A stretch of DNA of 21,183 nt from an uncultured Lachnospiraceae bacterium (GTDB lineage: Bacteria; Bacillota; Clostridia; Lachnospirales; Lachnospiraceae): contig CAJURF010000066.1 of the NCBI GenBank assembly GCA_910588825.1, positions 1 through 21,183 on the forward strand. Direction: 5' to 3'. The translations under genes and the position numbers were made by a program. The stretch's first letter is position 1. Every line of letters begins with the position of its first letter. The notes under the pieces are model-generated. The model had not been told where the DNA came from. It worked only from the letters and a program-made list of their open reading frames with translations, and searched no databases. Positions 7,421-13,886 of this stretch are shown here, in pieces.

Positions 7421-8527
7421 TTACTTTTCCTCCACTAAACTGTAATTTGGGTTTTGTAAAATAAAGTTTCTTATATCATCCATATCTACATAATTGAAAT
7501 TCATAAGTTTCTTTAAAATATCATAAGGACAATTAGAATTTAGTGCAAGTGCAGCACGAATTGACCAAAAATTACTGTAGTCGATTAAAGATTGTTCTAA
7601 TTTTATTATATCATTGTTGTCCCAAATTTCGGGCAAGAGGACGCACTCAACATTTGAATAAGTTATTTCAGGAAATATATACGCCTTTTCCTTGTTTTGA
7701 GTTTCTATATAACGTATATTATTTTTAAAAAGACGTTTGTATATTTTTGTTTTCATCTTTTCAATGATTATGGAAACATCATTCCTGATATTATCATATA
7801 CATTTTTATATTCATATTGAATGGCATTTTTCTGCTCAAGCTCCCATTTATAACCTAGAATTACATTTGAATATAGTGTTAATAAATTATACTCATTATT
7901 ATCCAGCAAATGTGTTTGATATAAAGGCGCTAAATAATCTTTTGGCAGATGTGTTTGTGCTTTGTATATTCTGTGTGCTATCCATTTTATAAATTGAAAA
8001 TCTCGTAACCCTCCTTTTTGATATTTTAGAGAATTTTCACTTCCAGAATTATTCAGTTGCTGATTTCTGTACAAAAGATTGTAAATAAAATGAGATTGGC
8101 AATTCGTAGCTTCTAGGTTGTGTTTATATATCCAATGCATTAAATCGCGAAAAAATTTAATGTTTCCATATAGAGGTATTGCAAAAAATAGATCTGAACA
8201 ATATAATGTAGAATATTGTGCTAGCCACTTCCAAGTATTTAACGTTGCTATTGGATAAAATTCAAAAACATGTTTATAATTAGTTTCAATCAATTTGCTT
8301 TTTATTGTACATCGCATTTTTTCCAAGCTTTTTGGTTCTAATGTATTATCTAAAATACATATTAAATCAATATCAGAATCCGGTGTTAATTGATATTTTC
8401 CAAAACTTCCAGTTGCAAGGAAGCAAATTGAATGGTAGTAATCTCCAAACGTATTAAATAGAATTTCCGTTAGTTCGTTTTTTGTTAATTGAGTATAATT
8501 GTAACTTTGGGTAAAATAATTTTTCAC
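7421..8527 (-). CDS. GlnD-like nucleotidyltransferase
   Basis: A 368-residue stand-alone protein with the nucleotidyltransferase core of the PII uridylyltransferase family. It shows GSFGKYQLTPDSDIDL (metal ligands D52 and D54) and the family signature KGGLRDFQFIKWIAHR (~171-186; GGLRD is typical of GlnD). GlnD proper is about twice as long, with HD and ACT domains. Those are missing, and the last ~100 residues form an unrelated helical tail. It may transfer a nucleotide to a small molecule or protein of this cluster; the target is unknown. The start is GTG 8527 behind GGAAAGG, with no better start nearby. It is the first gene of the run, about 245 bases downstream of a promoter with a BlaI-like operator. 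Confidence 0.75.
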   Translation of the reverse strand: MKNYFTQSYNYTQLTKNELTEILFNTFGDYYHSICFLATGSFGKYQLTPDSDIDLICILDNTLEPKSLEKMRCTIKSKLIETNYKHVFEFYPIATLNTWKWLAQYSTLYCSDLFFAIPLYGNIKFFRDLMHWIYKHNLEATNCQSHFIYNLLYRNQQLNNSGSENSLKYQKGGLRDFQFIKWIAHRIYKAQTHLPKDYLAPLYQTHLLDNNEYNLLTLYSNVILGYKWELEQKNAIQYEYKNVYDNIRNDVSIIIEKMKTKIYKRLFKNNIRYIETQNKEKAYIFPEITYSNVECVLLPEIWDNNDIIKLEQSLIDYSNFWSIRAALALNSNCPYDILKKLMNFNYVDMDDIRNFILQNPNYSLVEEK

Positions 8528-8770
8528 TATTCTGCCTTTCCGATTCCCTATTAAATATAGAATTCTTTGTCTTTTAATATTCTATATGTGATTTGTACAA
8601 AAAGGGCTATTGGTATTTTTGATGTTGCATCTAAAACCATCTGAGTTGTTCATATAGTTACAATGATTAAAGAAAATGATTTTGAAGCAAATTAGCACCA
8701 AAATTTTATAGTTGAATTAAAGCTGGATGAGATCCCATTGTTTGTATAATTATATAATTATTTTGAATGT

Positions 8771-8803
8771 ATAGTATCATACAAATAGTGTATTGTCAAT
8801 ACT
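8771..8803 (-). promoter_or_regulatory. Promoter and operator of the five-gene cluster
   Basis: On the minus strand: perfect -35 TTGACA (8799-8794), 17-base spacer, -10 TACTAT (8776-8771). The -35 sits inside AGTATTGACAATACA (8803-8789), a GTATT-N3-AATAC dyad. The matching blaI element is AGTATTTACAATACT, and the five bases upstream (AATAT) are also the same. Control by the nearby BlaI-type repressor is inferred from this match. Confidence 0.7.
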
Positions 8804-8888
8804 ATATTATTGAAAAATATGATGATTATCATTGGCCATACTTGGTATATTTTCGGGTATTGATGATGCGGTTTATGAAAGCACGAAT

Positions 8889-8964
8889 CAAGGCACTACC
8901 CTGAAAGTCCTCTCACTGTCATGTTATCAGCTGGCAACGAATTGACAGAGTTTCTAGTGCCTTG
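8889..8964. repeat. Composite hairpin with perfect 10-bp outer arms
   Basis: Outer arms CAAGGCACTA (8889-8898) and TAGTGCCTTG (8955-8964) are exact complements. Inner arms CTGTCA (8916-8921) and TGACAG (8943-8948) are also exact. There is no T-run, so a terminator is unlikely. It adjoins transposon debris and may be the end or a remnant of a mobile element. Confidence 0.5.
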
Positions 8965-8990
8965 TAAAGTCTAAAACTGTACCAAAACTA

Positions 8991-9020
8991 TTTCATGTGG
9001 GGCCTAAGCCCCACATGAAA
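8991..9020. terminator. Perfect 13-bp hairpin just past the transposase stop
   Basis: TTTCATGTGGGGC, loop CTAA, GCCCCACATGAAA. It lies eight bases beyond the stop of the IS630-type transposase. It is symmetric and has A/T-rich edges, so it could end transcription both ways or form part of the element's end. The T-run is weak. Confidence 0.5.
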
Positions 9021-9027
9021 AGAATAA

Positions 9028-9887
9028 TCAATTATCAAATATTGGCTTTGGATACAGCCGGTACAGTTTTGTCCTTGCATCTGGTGTTTTAAAATGCCAT
9101 ATGATTCCCTTTTGTTTTTGGTTACGGGAGGTTTCCCACGGATTTAGTATCTCGTTTAAATGTTCCACATCTTCAATCCGTTGATTTCCCAGACATTGGA
9201 TTGATAGAGAGCTTAGTTCTGTTTCTTCCATATTCTGCCAACTCCCATGTTTGGGTGTATAGTGGAACTCATATTTTTGTGACAACCAACAGGCTGTTGT
9301 TGGTTTAAACGCCTCGTAAAAGGATACCTTGCTGTGTGTTGAGATTATCTGCAACTAAAATAATCTTTTTTACATCCGGATAGTATTTTTCGGCAACACT
9401 TAACATCATTTGCGCAAAATCTCCCCGTTTTCGATGCGCTTTGGCCAGAACATGCCGCCAGCCACCTAACGGTTCTGTAAACATGAAGATGCCTGCAGTC
9501 CCGCACCAGACATATTCTGAATCAATCTTTTCGCAGTACCCCAGCTGAGGAAGCCGGGTACCTGGATCGGTATGGAGTGGTCTTGCCTGTATCCGTTCCC
9601 GGATCCCGCCTAGTAATTGGACTGGCTTTTCGTCCATGCATATCACAGGTATTTCAGGGGTATATGGCATTTCATATATGGTAAGGACATCTTCCATATT
9701 GGCGACAAAAGCAGCATCATTTAATTTAGGAATGCACCAATACCTGCTCAAATGCGGCTTTAATTCGTTCGTGTTGAGCATGTCCCCAATTGCAGTATGG
9801 GAAACAGACACAAGATACTGGTTTTCCATGCAGTACTCTGCCAAAAGTCGTAAAGTCCATCCTGCATAGCCCTGGATGCTATGCCAG
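9028..9887 (-). pseudogene. IS630-family transposase, 5'-truncated and frameshifted
   Basis: A DDE transposase remnant. The catalytic aspartates are in PVICMDEKPVQLL and ILVADNLNT, and the glutamate is in HGSWQNMEETELSSLS; the family-typical end is DARTKLYRLYP. The N-terminal helix-turn-helix region (about 100 residues in relatives) is missing. The recognisable part begins at GYAGWTLRLLAEY (from 9871) and is fused in frame to a recombinase start. Near 9340 the frame breaks: the sequence gives LNTQQGILLRGV then stop, while a second frame continues as THSKVSFYEAF to the natural end at 9028. Restoring one CA pair (AACACACAGC to AACACACACAGC) repairs it, so this looks like dinucleotide slippage rather than programmed frameshifting. 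The copy is expected to be inactive. Confidence 0.8.
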
Positions 9888-9994
9888 TAGGAATCTATTG
9901 TACCGCCATCCCCGCTTCTTACCGATGGAAGGTAAACTTTGAGGAATTCGCCGGTCAGGGCTATCAGCGCGGGATCCTTTGCTTTAATCCTCAT
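9871..9994 (-). pseudogene. 5' fragment of a tyrosine recombinase (integrase)
   Basis: ATG 9994 (MRIKAKDPALIALTGEFLKV...) follows a strong GGGGAGGGG site and overlaps the stop of an upstream reading as ATGA. The ~36 residues, ending in the GGTIDSY region, resemble the N-terminal core-binding domain start of XerC/D-like recombinases of clustered integrase elements. After TIDSY the sequence becomes IS630 transposase, so the recombinase was cut off by the element or by a later deletion. An earlier in-frame ATG at 10012 lies in front of the ribosome binding site and is unlikely. The family call rests on a short stretch. Confidence 0.45.
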
Positions 9995-10113
9995 TTTGCG
10001 TCCCCTCCCCATAGACTAATGAAAGCCGTTCCCAGTCGTTCCCAGTCGATCCCTGCTGATCCCCGCAGTTTTTCCGGAAGCATGTGTACATAGTAAATAT
10101 TGAACCCTGGTAA
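9991..10113 (-). pseudogene. 3' tail of an upstream tyrosine recombinase
   Basis: An open frame without a start ends in TGA 9993-9991. It reads FNIYYVHMLPEKLRG, then SAGIDWERLGTAF and a GGDAK end. The ATGA overlap with the following recombinase start indicates a former operon of two or more recombinases, as in elements with tandem integrase genes. The YYVHML segment is where a catalytic tyrosine would be expected near a recombinase C-terminus; this is inference. The reading is lost upstream of 10113, where unrelated DNA begins. Confidence 0.4.
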
Positions 10114-10121
10114 TCACCTTT

Positions 10122-10153
10122 TTGTGTAAATATTATATAGTCTGATGTATAAT
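10122..10153 (+). promoter_or_regulatory. Possible promoter for the AlbA_2 gene remnant
   Basis: A perfect -10 TATAAT is at 10148-10153. The best -35 candidate, TTGTGT (10122-10127), leaves a long 20-base spacer. A leader of about 105 bases would follow, with an imperfect GC stem between GGCA (10198-10201) and TGCC (10239-10242) before the binding site. Confidence 0.4.
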
Positions 10154-10265
10154 AGATATAACGATTAGCCCGTCAAAAGGTCTCATTAAATGAATTAGGC
10201 AATGGGCAGCTGATTCCGACTGTGGGATTTCAGCCCGTCACTGCCAATGAAAGAGGGGTGTACCT

Positions 10266-11286
10266 ATGACAATCGAAGAAATTCTGCGGGGGGAATCTAA
10301 GAATGTTGAGTTTAAAGAGAAGCTGCCGGACAAAAGCATCAAATATATGAAATCAGTGGTTGCCTTCGCTAATGGAGGCGGTGGTAAAATCATTTTTGGG
10401 ATTTCAGATAAAACCAGGGAAGTGATTGGTATGAAAGGGGATGTTTTCAAGACCATGGATGCCATTGCAAACGCTGTCTCTGACAGCTGTAAACCGGCGG
10501 TTATCCCTGATATTACATTGAATACGATTGAGAATAAAACGGTTATTGTGGCTGAACATTCGTGAGTTGATCATCAACGCTGCTGTGCATCGCAGCTATC
10601 TGGATCATGGCAATATTCAGGTTGCGGTTTATGATGACCGTCTGGAAATTACTTCTCCTGGAAAACTTCCCATGGGACAGACGCTGAAGCGTATGAAAGA
10701 GGGATATTCCCAGATAAGGAATGAAGCCCTTGCATATGCGTTTGAGTATATGAACCTGATTGAACATTGGGGAAGCGGTATCCCGCGTATTTTAGGAAAG
10801 GTAAAAGAGGCCGGATTGAGGGAACCGGAATTTATTGGCGGCGAGGTGGAACTGCGCATCAATATATATCGTGGACAGATAAAATCAGATGGTGCCGATA
10901 AAACGAATAACGGCAGTCGAATAGATGTTTCCGGCAATGATACTGCCGATAAACTGCCGGAAAGCTGCCAAAATACTGCCGGCAAACCGTCAGAAAGCTG
11001 CCAAAATACTGCCCATAAACTGCCCATAAAGAAACAGGATCAACTGATCTACAAATATGTGCTGGAAAATGAGTCTATTACAACAGCGCAGGCGGCGAAA
11101 CTGCTGGATATCAAACAGCGCCGTGCAAGAGAGATTCTTGTAAAGATGGTTGAAGACAACTGGCTGCAAAAGAAAGGTGCTTCCAGAAGCACCTCATATA
11201 TAGAAAATCCGCAGGTGAAGGCTGATACAGGGAAAGTATCCGCACTTCATAAAGAAATGATTGACAAAACCCGCCGCCGCCCATAA
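10266..11286 (+). pseudogene. AlbA_2 / HATPase_c_4 regulator gene with internal deletion
   Basis: The first 96 codons encode an AlbA_2 (Schlafen-type) domain: GESKNVEFKEKLPDKS, then the SVVAFANGGGGKIIFGISD signature. Intact relatives next have roughly 200 residues before the GHKL ATPase-like domain. Here the sequence jumps at about 10555-10562 straight to IRELIINAAVHRSYLDHG, and the joint is out of frame, so the first reading stops at 10565. The second frame carries HATPase_c_4 motifs (ITSPGKLPMGQT, NEALAYAFEYM, IEHWGSGIPRI), a tandem repeat, and a C-terminal winged-helix segment (ITTAQAAKLLDIKQRRAREIL). It stops at 11286. Such proteins are thought to be transcriptional regulators, often on mobile elements. 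AGAGGGGTG precedes ATG 10266. A single functional product is not expected. Confidence 0.8.
10948..11024 (+). repeat. 33-bp tandem repeat inside the AlbA_2 gene remnant
   Basis: Two full units (10948-10980 and 10981-11013) encode DKLPESCQNTA and GKPSESCQNTA. A partial third unit begins HKLP. The shared core is AGAAAGCTGCCAAAATACTG, or GGAAAGCTG... in unit 1. It forms a linker between the ATPase-like and winged-helix parts. Confidence 0.7.
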
Positions 11287-11289
11287 ACT
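11261..11289 (+). promoter_or_regulatory. Candidate promoter of the cysE-cysS operon
   Basis: Perfect -35 TTGACA (11261-11266), 17-base spacer, -10 TAAACT (11284-11289). It lies in the last codons of the AlbA_2 remnant, and transcription would start about 38 bases before cysE. This is the only good promoter candidate near the operon; there is no room for a T-box leader. Confidence 0.5.
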
Positions 11290-11333
11290 AATGTAGGAAA
11301 GGTAAAATCTATTGCCGATTAAGGAGTAACTGC

Positions 11334-12032
11334 ATGGGTTTTTGGAAACTTTTTAAGGAAGAATCCGCGGTGATAAAGGAGAGAGACCCGGCGATTAAGA
11401 CCCCCTGGGAGGTGCTTTTGTATCCCAGCTTCCGGGTTATGCTCCAGTACCGCCGCGCACATAAATTGTATCTGAAGAAGCATTACTTCCTGGCACGGCT
11501 GATTTCCCAGCGGGCGGCCAGGAAGACCGGGATCGAGATTCACCCTGGCGCCACAATCGGCAAAGGGCTGTTCATTGACCACGGAAGCGGTGTGATCATT
11601 GGAGAGACGGCGGTTATCGGGGATAATGTGACCCTGTACCAAGGTGTGACCCTGGGAGGTACGGGAAAAGAAACCGGAAAGCGGCACCCCACGCTGAAGG
11701 ATAATGTGATGGTGAGCGCGGGGGCGAAGATTCTGGGTTCTTTCACTGTGGGTGAGAATTCCAAAATAGGGGCCGGGGCGGTAGTTCTTCAGGAGGTGCC
11801 CCCCAACTGCACTGTGGTGGGCGTGCCCGGCAGGGTGGTCAAAAGGAAAGAGTGCTGTGCGCCCCGCAAAGAGATGGATCAGGTACATATGCCAGATCCC
11901 ATTAAAGAAGATATTCAGATGCTGCAAAAAGAAAATAATGTTCTGCACAGCCGGCTGATGGACATGGAAAAGGAGCTGCGCTGGCTAAAGAGAAAGTTTA
12001 AAGGAGGAAAAACCGATCATGAAGGTATATAA
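11334..12032 (+). CDS. cysE: Serine O-acetyltransferase
   Basis: Transfers acetyl from acetyl-CoA to L-serine, the first step of cysteine synthesis, in the cytoplasm. The 232-residue protein has an N-terminal helical part (RDPAIKTPWEVLLYPSFRVM) and then left-handed beta-helix hexapeptide repeats. These include the family motif IHPGATIGKGLFIDHGSG, IIGETAVIGDNVTLYQGVTLGG, KRHPTLKDNVMVSAGAKILG and the end VVGVPGRVVK. The tail (~185-226) is unusual: a predicted coiled coil (IKEDIQMLQKENNVLHSRL, MEKELRWLKRKF) beyond the normal enzyme end. AAGGAG at 11321 supports the start. The stop overlaps the cysS start by 14 bases, coupling serine acetylation to cysteinyl-tRNA supply, an order common in Clostridia. 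Confidence 0.95.
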   Translation: MGFWKLFKEESAVIKERDPAIKTPWEVLLYPSFRVMLQYRRAHKLYLKKHYFLARLISQRAARKTGIEIHPGATIGKGLFIDHGSGVIIGETAVIGDNVTLYQGVTLGGTGKETGKRHPTLKDNVMVSAGAKILGSFTVGENSKIGAGAVVLQEVPPNCTVVGVPGRVVKRKECCAPRKEMDQVHMPDPIKEDIQMLQKENNVLHSRLMDMEKELRWLKRKFKGGKTDHEGI

Positions 12033-13428
12033 TACCTTGTCCGGACGGAAAGAAACATTTCAGCCCATTGAAGAAAATAAGGTGAGGATGTATGTCTGCG
12101 GGCCTACTGTGTATAATCTGATTCATATCGGAAATGCCAGGCCCATGATTGTATTTGACACGGTGCGCAGATATCTGGAGTACCGGGGATATGAAGTGAA
12201 TTATGTATCTAATTTTACCGATGTGGATGATAAGATCATTGCCAAAGCCCTGGAGGAAGGAGTCAGCGCAGAGGAGATTTCCCAGCGCTATATGAAAGAG
12301 TGCAAAAAGGACATGGCCGCTATGAACGTGAGACCGGCCAGCATCCATCCCCTGGCCACCCAGGAAATTGACGGTATGATCGAGATGATCACGGATCTGA
12401 TTGAGAAAGGATATGCCTATCCGGCGGCAGACGGCACTGTTTACTTCCGTGTGCGGAATTTCCCGGAATACGGGAAGCTGTCCCACAAGAACCTGGATGA
12501 CCTTCAGTCGGGCTTTCGGGCTCTTCAGGTGTCCGGGGAGAATCAAAAAGAGGACCCTCTGGACTTTGTGCTGTGGAAGCCGAAGAAAGAGGGAGAACCT
12601 TCCTGGCCGTCTCCCTGGTGTGACGGCCGTCCGGGATGGCACATTGAGTGTTCCGTGATGGCGAAGAAATATCTGGGTGAGGAGATAGACATTCACGCAG
12701 GCGGGGAGGATCTGGTCTTTCCACATCATGAAAATGAGATTGCCCAGAGTGAATGCTGCAATGGCAAGACCTTTGCCCGGTACTGGATGCACAATGCTTT
12801 TTTGAACATTGATAACAGGAAAATGTCCAAGTCTCTGGGGAATTTCTTTACCGTGCGGGAAGTGGGGGAAGAGTACGACCTGCAGGTGCTGCGGTTCTTC
12901 ATGCTCAGCGCCCATTACCGCAGTCCCCTGAACTTCAGCAGAGACCTGATGGCTGCGGCAAAGAACGGGCTGGAGAGAATCCGCACAGCGGCTGAACATC
13001 TGCGCCAGAGGAAGGAACAGGGCGTAAAGGGGCCCATGACACAAGAAGAGGAGACACTGGCAGGACAGGCCGGGGAATTTGTGGATAAATTCCAGGAGGC
13101 CATGGATGATGACTTTAACACAGCGGATGCCATTTCGGTGATCTTCGAACTGGTGAAATTTGCAAATACCCATGTGACAGAAGACAGCACCTGCGCATTT
13201 GCGGAAAAACTGTATGGTGTCCTGGGACAGCTGTCTGATATTATGGGACTGGTTCTGGAGCAGGAGGAAGAACTGCTGGACGAGGAAATCGAGGAGCTGA
13301 TTGCTCTAAGACAATCTGCAAGAAAGGCGAAAGATTATCAGAAGGCAGATGAGATCCGCCAGACATTATTGGAAAAGGGCATTCTTCTGGAGGATACCCG
13401 TGAGGGGGTAAAATGGAAGAAGGCTTAG
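12019..13428 (+). CDS. cysS: Cysteinyl-tRNA synthetase
   Basis: A class I aminoacyl-tRNA synthetase of 469 residues, full length, which attaches cysteine to tRNA-Cys. Zinc and active-site motifs are visible: CGPTVYNLIHIGNARP (C27, HIGN at 36-39), GWHIECSVMA, AGGEDLVFPHHENEIAQSE, and the KMSKS loop at 268-272 (NRKMSKSLGNF). The C-terminal helical domain ends in the tRNA-binding region typical of the family (ALRQSARKAKDYQKADEIR, then EDTREGVKWK). AAAGGAGG ends about ten bases before the ATG, inside the end of cysE. The 3' end overlaps mrnC by 16 bases. Confidence 0.98.
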   Translation: MKVYNTLSGRKETFQPIEENKVRMYVCGPTVYNLIHIGNARPMIVFDTVRRYLEYRGYEVNYVSNFTDVDDKIIAKALEEGVSAEEISQRYMKECKKDMAAMNVRPASIHPLATQEIDGMIEMITDLIEKGYAYPAADGTVYFRVRNFPEYGKLSHKNLDDLQSGFRALQVSGENQKEDPLDFVLWKPKKEGEPSWPSPWCDGRPGWHIECSVMAKKYLGEEIDIHAGGEDLVFPHHENEIAQSECCNGKTFARYWMHNAFLNIDNRKMSKSLGNFFTVREVGEEYDLQVLRFFMLSAHYRSPLNFSRDLMAAAKNGLERIRTAAEHLRQRKEQGVKGPMTQEEETLAGQAGEFVDKFQEAMDDDFNTADAISVIFELVKFANTHVTEDSTCAFAEKLYGVLGQLSDIMGLVLEQEEELLDEEIEELIALRQSARKAKDYQKADEIRQTLLEKGILLEDTREGVKWKKA

Positions 13429-13871
13429 ATTGGCTGGAAATGATTGCCCGGCAGTTTCATCTGGAAGATGTGGATATGCGAACATACTCTCCCCTGACGC
13501 TGGCATACATTGGTGATGGGGTCTATGAACTGGTGGTCCGCACCATTCTGGTGAAGATGGGAAACTGCCCGGTGAATAAACTGCACAGGCGGGCCAGCAC
13601 ACTGGTACGGGCCGGCGCCCAGTCGGATATGATTAAAGCTCTGATGCCTGAGCTCAGCCAGGAGGAGAGTAAAATCTATAAGCGGGGCCAGAATGCCCAC
13701 AGTGCTACTATGGCGAAAAATGCCACTGCGGCGGATTACCGGCGGGCCACGGGTTTTGAAGCCCTCATGGGCTGGCTGTATCTGACCCGGCAGTGGGAAC
13801 GGATGCTGGAGCTGATTGGGACAGGGCTGGAGCGGACAGCCAAAGCCCCGGATGTCCCTTTAAAAAGATAA
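13413..13871 (+). CDS. mrnC: Mini-ribonuclease III
   Basis: A 152-residue RNase III-like nuclease without a double-stranded RNA-binding domain. In Firmicutes it matures 23S rRNA ends. The catalytic signature is LAYIGDGVYELVVR (D35), and a second acidic site is in TGFEALMGWLYL (E116). NKLHRRASTLVRAGAQ and KRGQNAHSATMAKNA are typical of the family. It overlaps cysS by 16 bases in another frame and is followed after 15 bases by rlmB, another 23S rRNA gene. This arrangement is conserved in Clostridia and Bacilli. Confidence 0.95.
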   Translation: MEEGLDWLEMIARQFHLEDVDMRTYSPLTLAYIGDGVYELVVRTILVKMGNCPVNKLHRRASTLVRAGAQSDMIKALMPELSQEESKIYKRGQNAHSATMAKNATAADYRRATGFEALMGWLYLTRQWERMLELIGTGLERTAKAPDVPLKR

Positions 13872-13886
13872 TAGGAGAGAGATCAA

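Larger units (their letters stand above)
8528..9027. other. 500-base region: long leader, promoter and hairpins
   Basis: No intact gene of normal size. The part 8528-8770 would be the untranslated leader of the five-gene mRNA. It contains a 9-bp hairpin ATATAGAAT/ATTCTATAT (8555-8563 and 8579-8587) just upstream of the ribosome binding site, and a 23-codon open reading (8653-8582, MNNSDGFRCN...) without a binding site. The promoter is at 8771-8799. Beyond it are a short palindrome, ATGATTATCAT (8822-8832), and two larger hairpins (8889-8964 and 8991-9020) listed separately. Confidence 0.5.
8991..9887 (-). mobile_element. IS630-type insertion sequence remnant
   Basis: Bounds are approximate. 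The right side is the joint with the recombinase fragment (9871-9887); the left side is taken at the 13-bp hairpin. No terminal inverted repeat pair or TA duplication could be matched, as expected for a truncated copy. Confidence 0.5.

Noticed and set aside
8822..8832. Fur-type iron box at ATGATTATCAT
   Set aside because: Only an 11-base palindrome that does not extend to the 19-base Fur pattern; it lies upstream of the -35 and no iron genes are nearby.
8889..8964. Integron attC site
   Set aside because: It has long complementary arms but lacks the GTTRRRY / RYYYAAC core sites, and no integron integrase is visible.
9305..9354. Programmed frameshift in the IS630 transposase
   Set aside because: No A-run slippery site or stimulating structure; a simple CA loss explains the break, and the copy is 5'-truncated anyway.
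11287..11333. T-box riboswitch before cysE-cysS
   Set aside because: Only 47 bases are available and no T-box sequence or terminator is present.
11998..13173. 391-codon open frame antisense to cysS
   Set aside because: It lies wholly opposite a certain cysS gene, has no binding site, and its composition is that of a shadow frame in GC-rich coding DNA.
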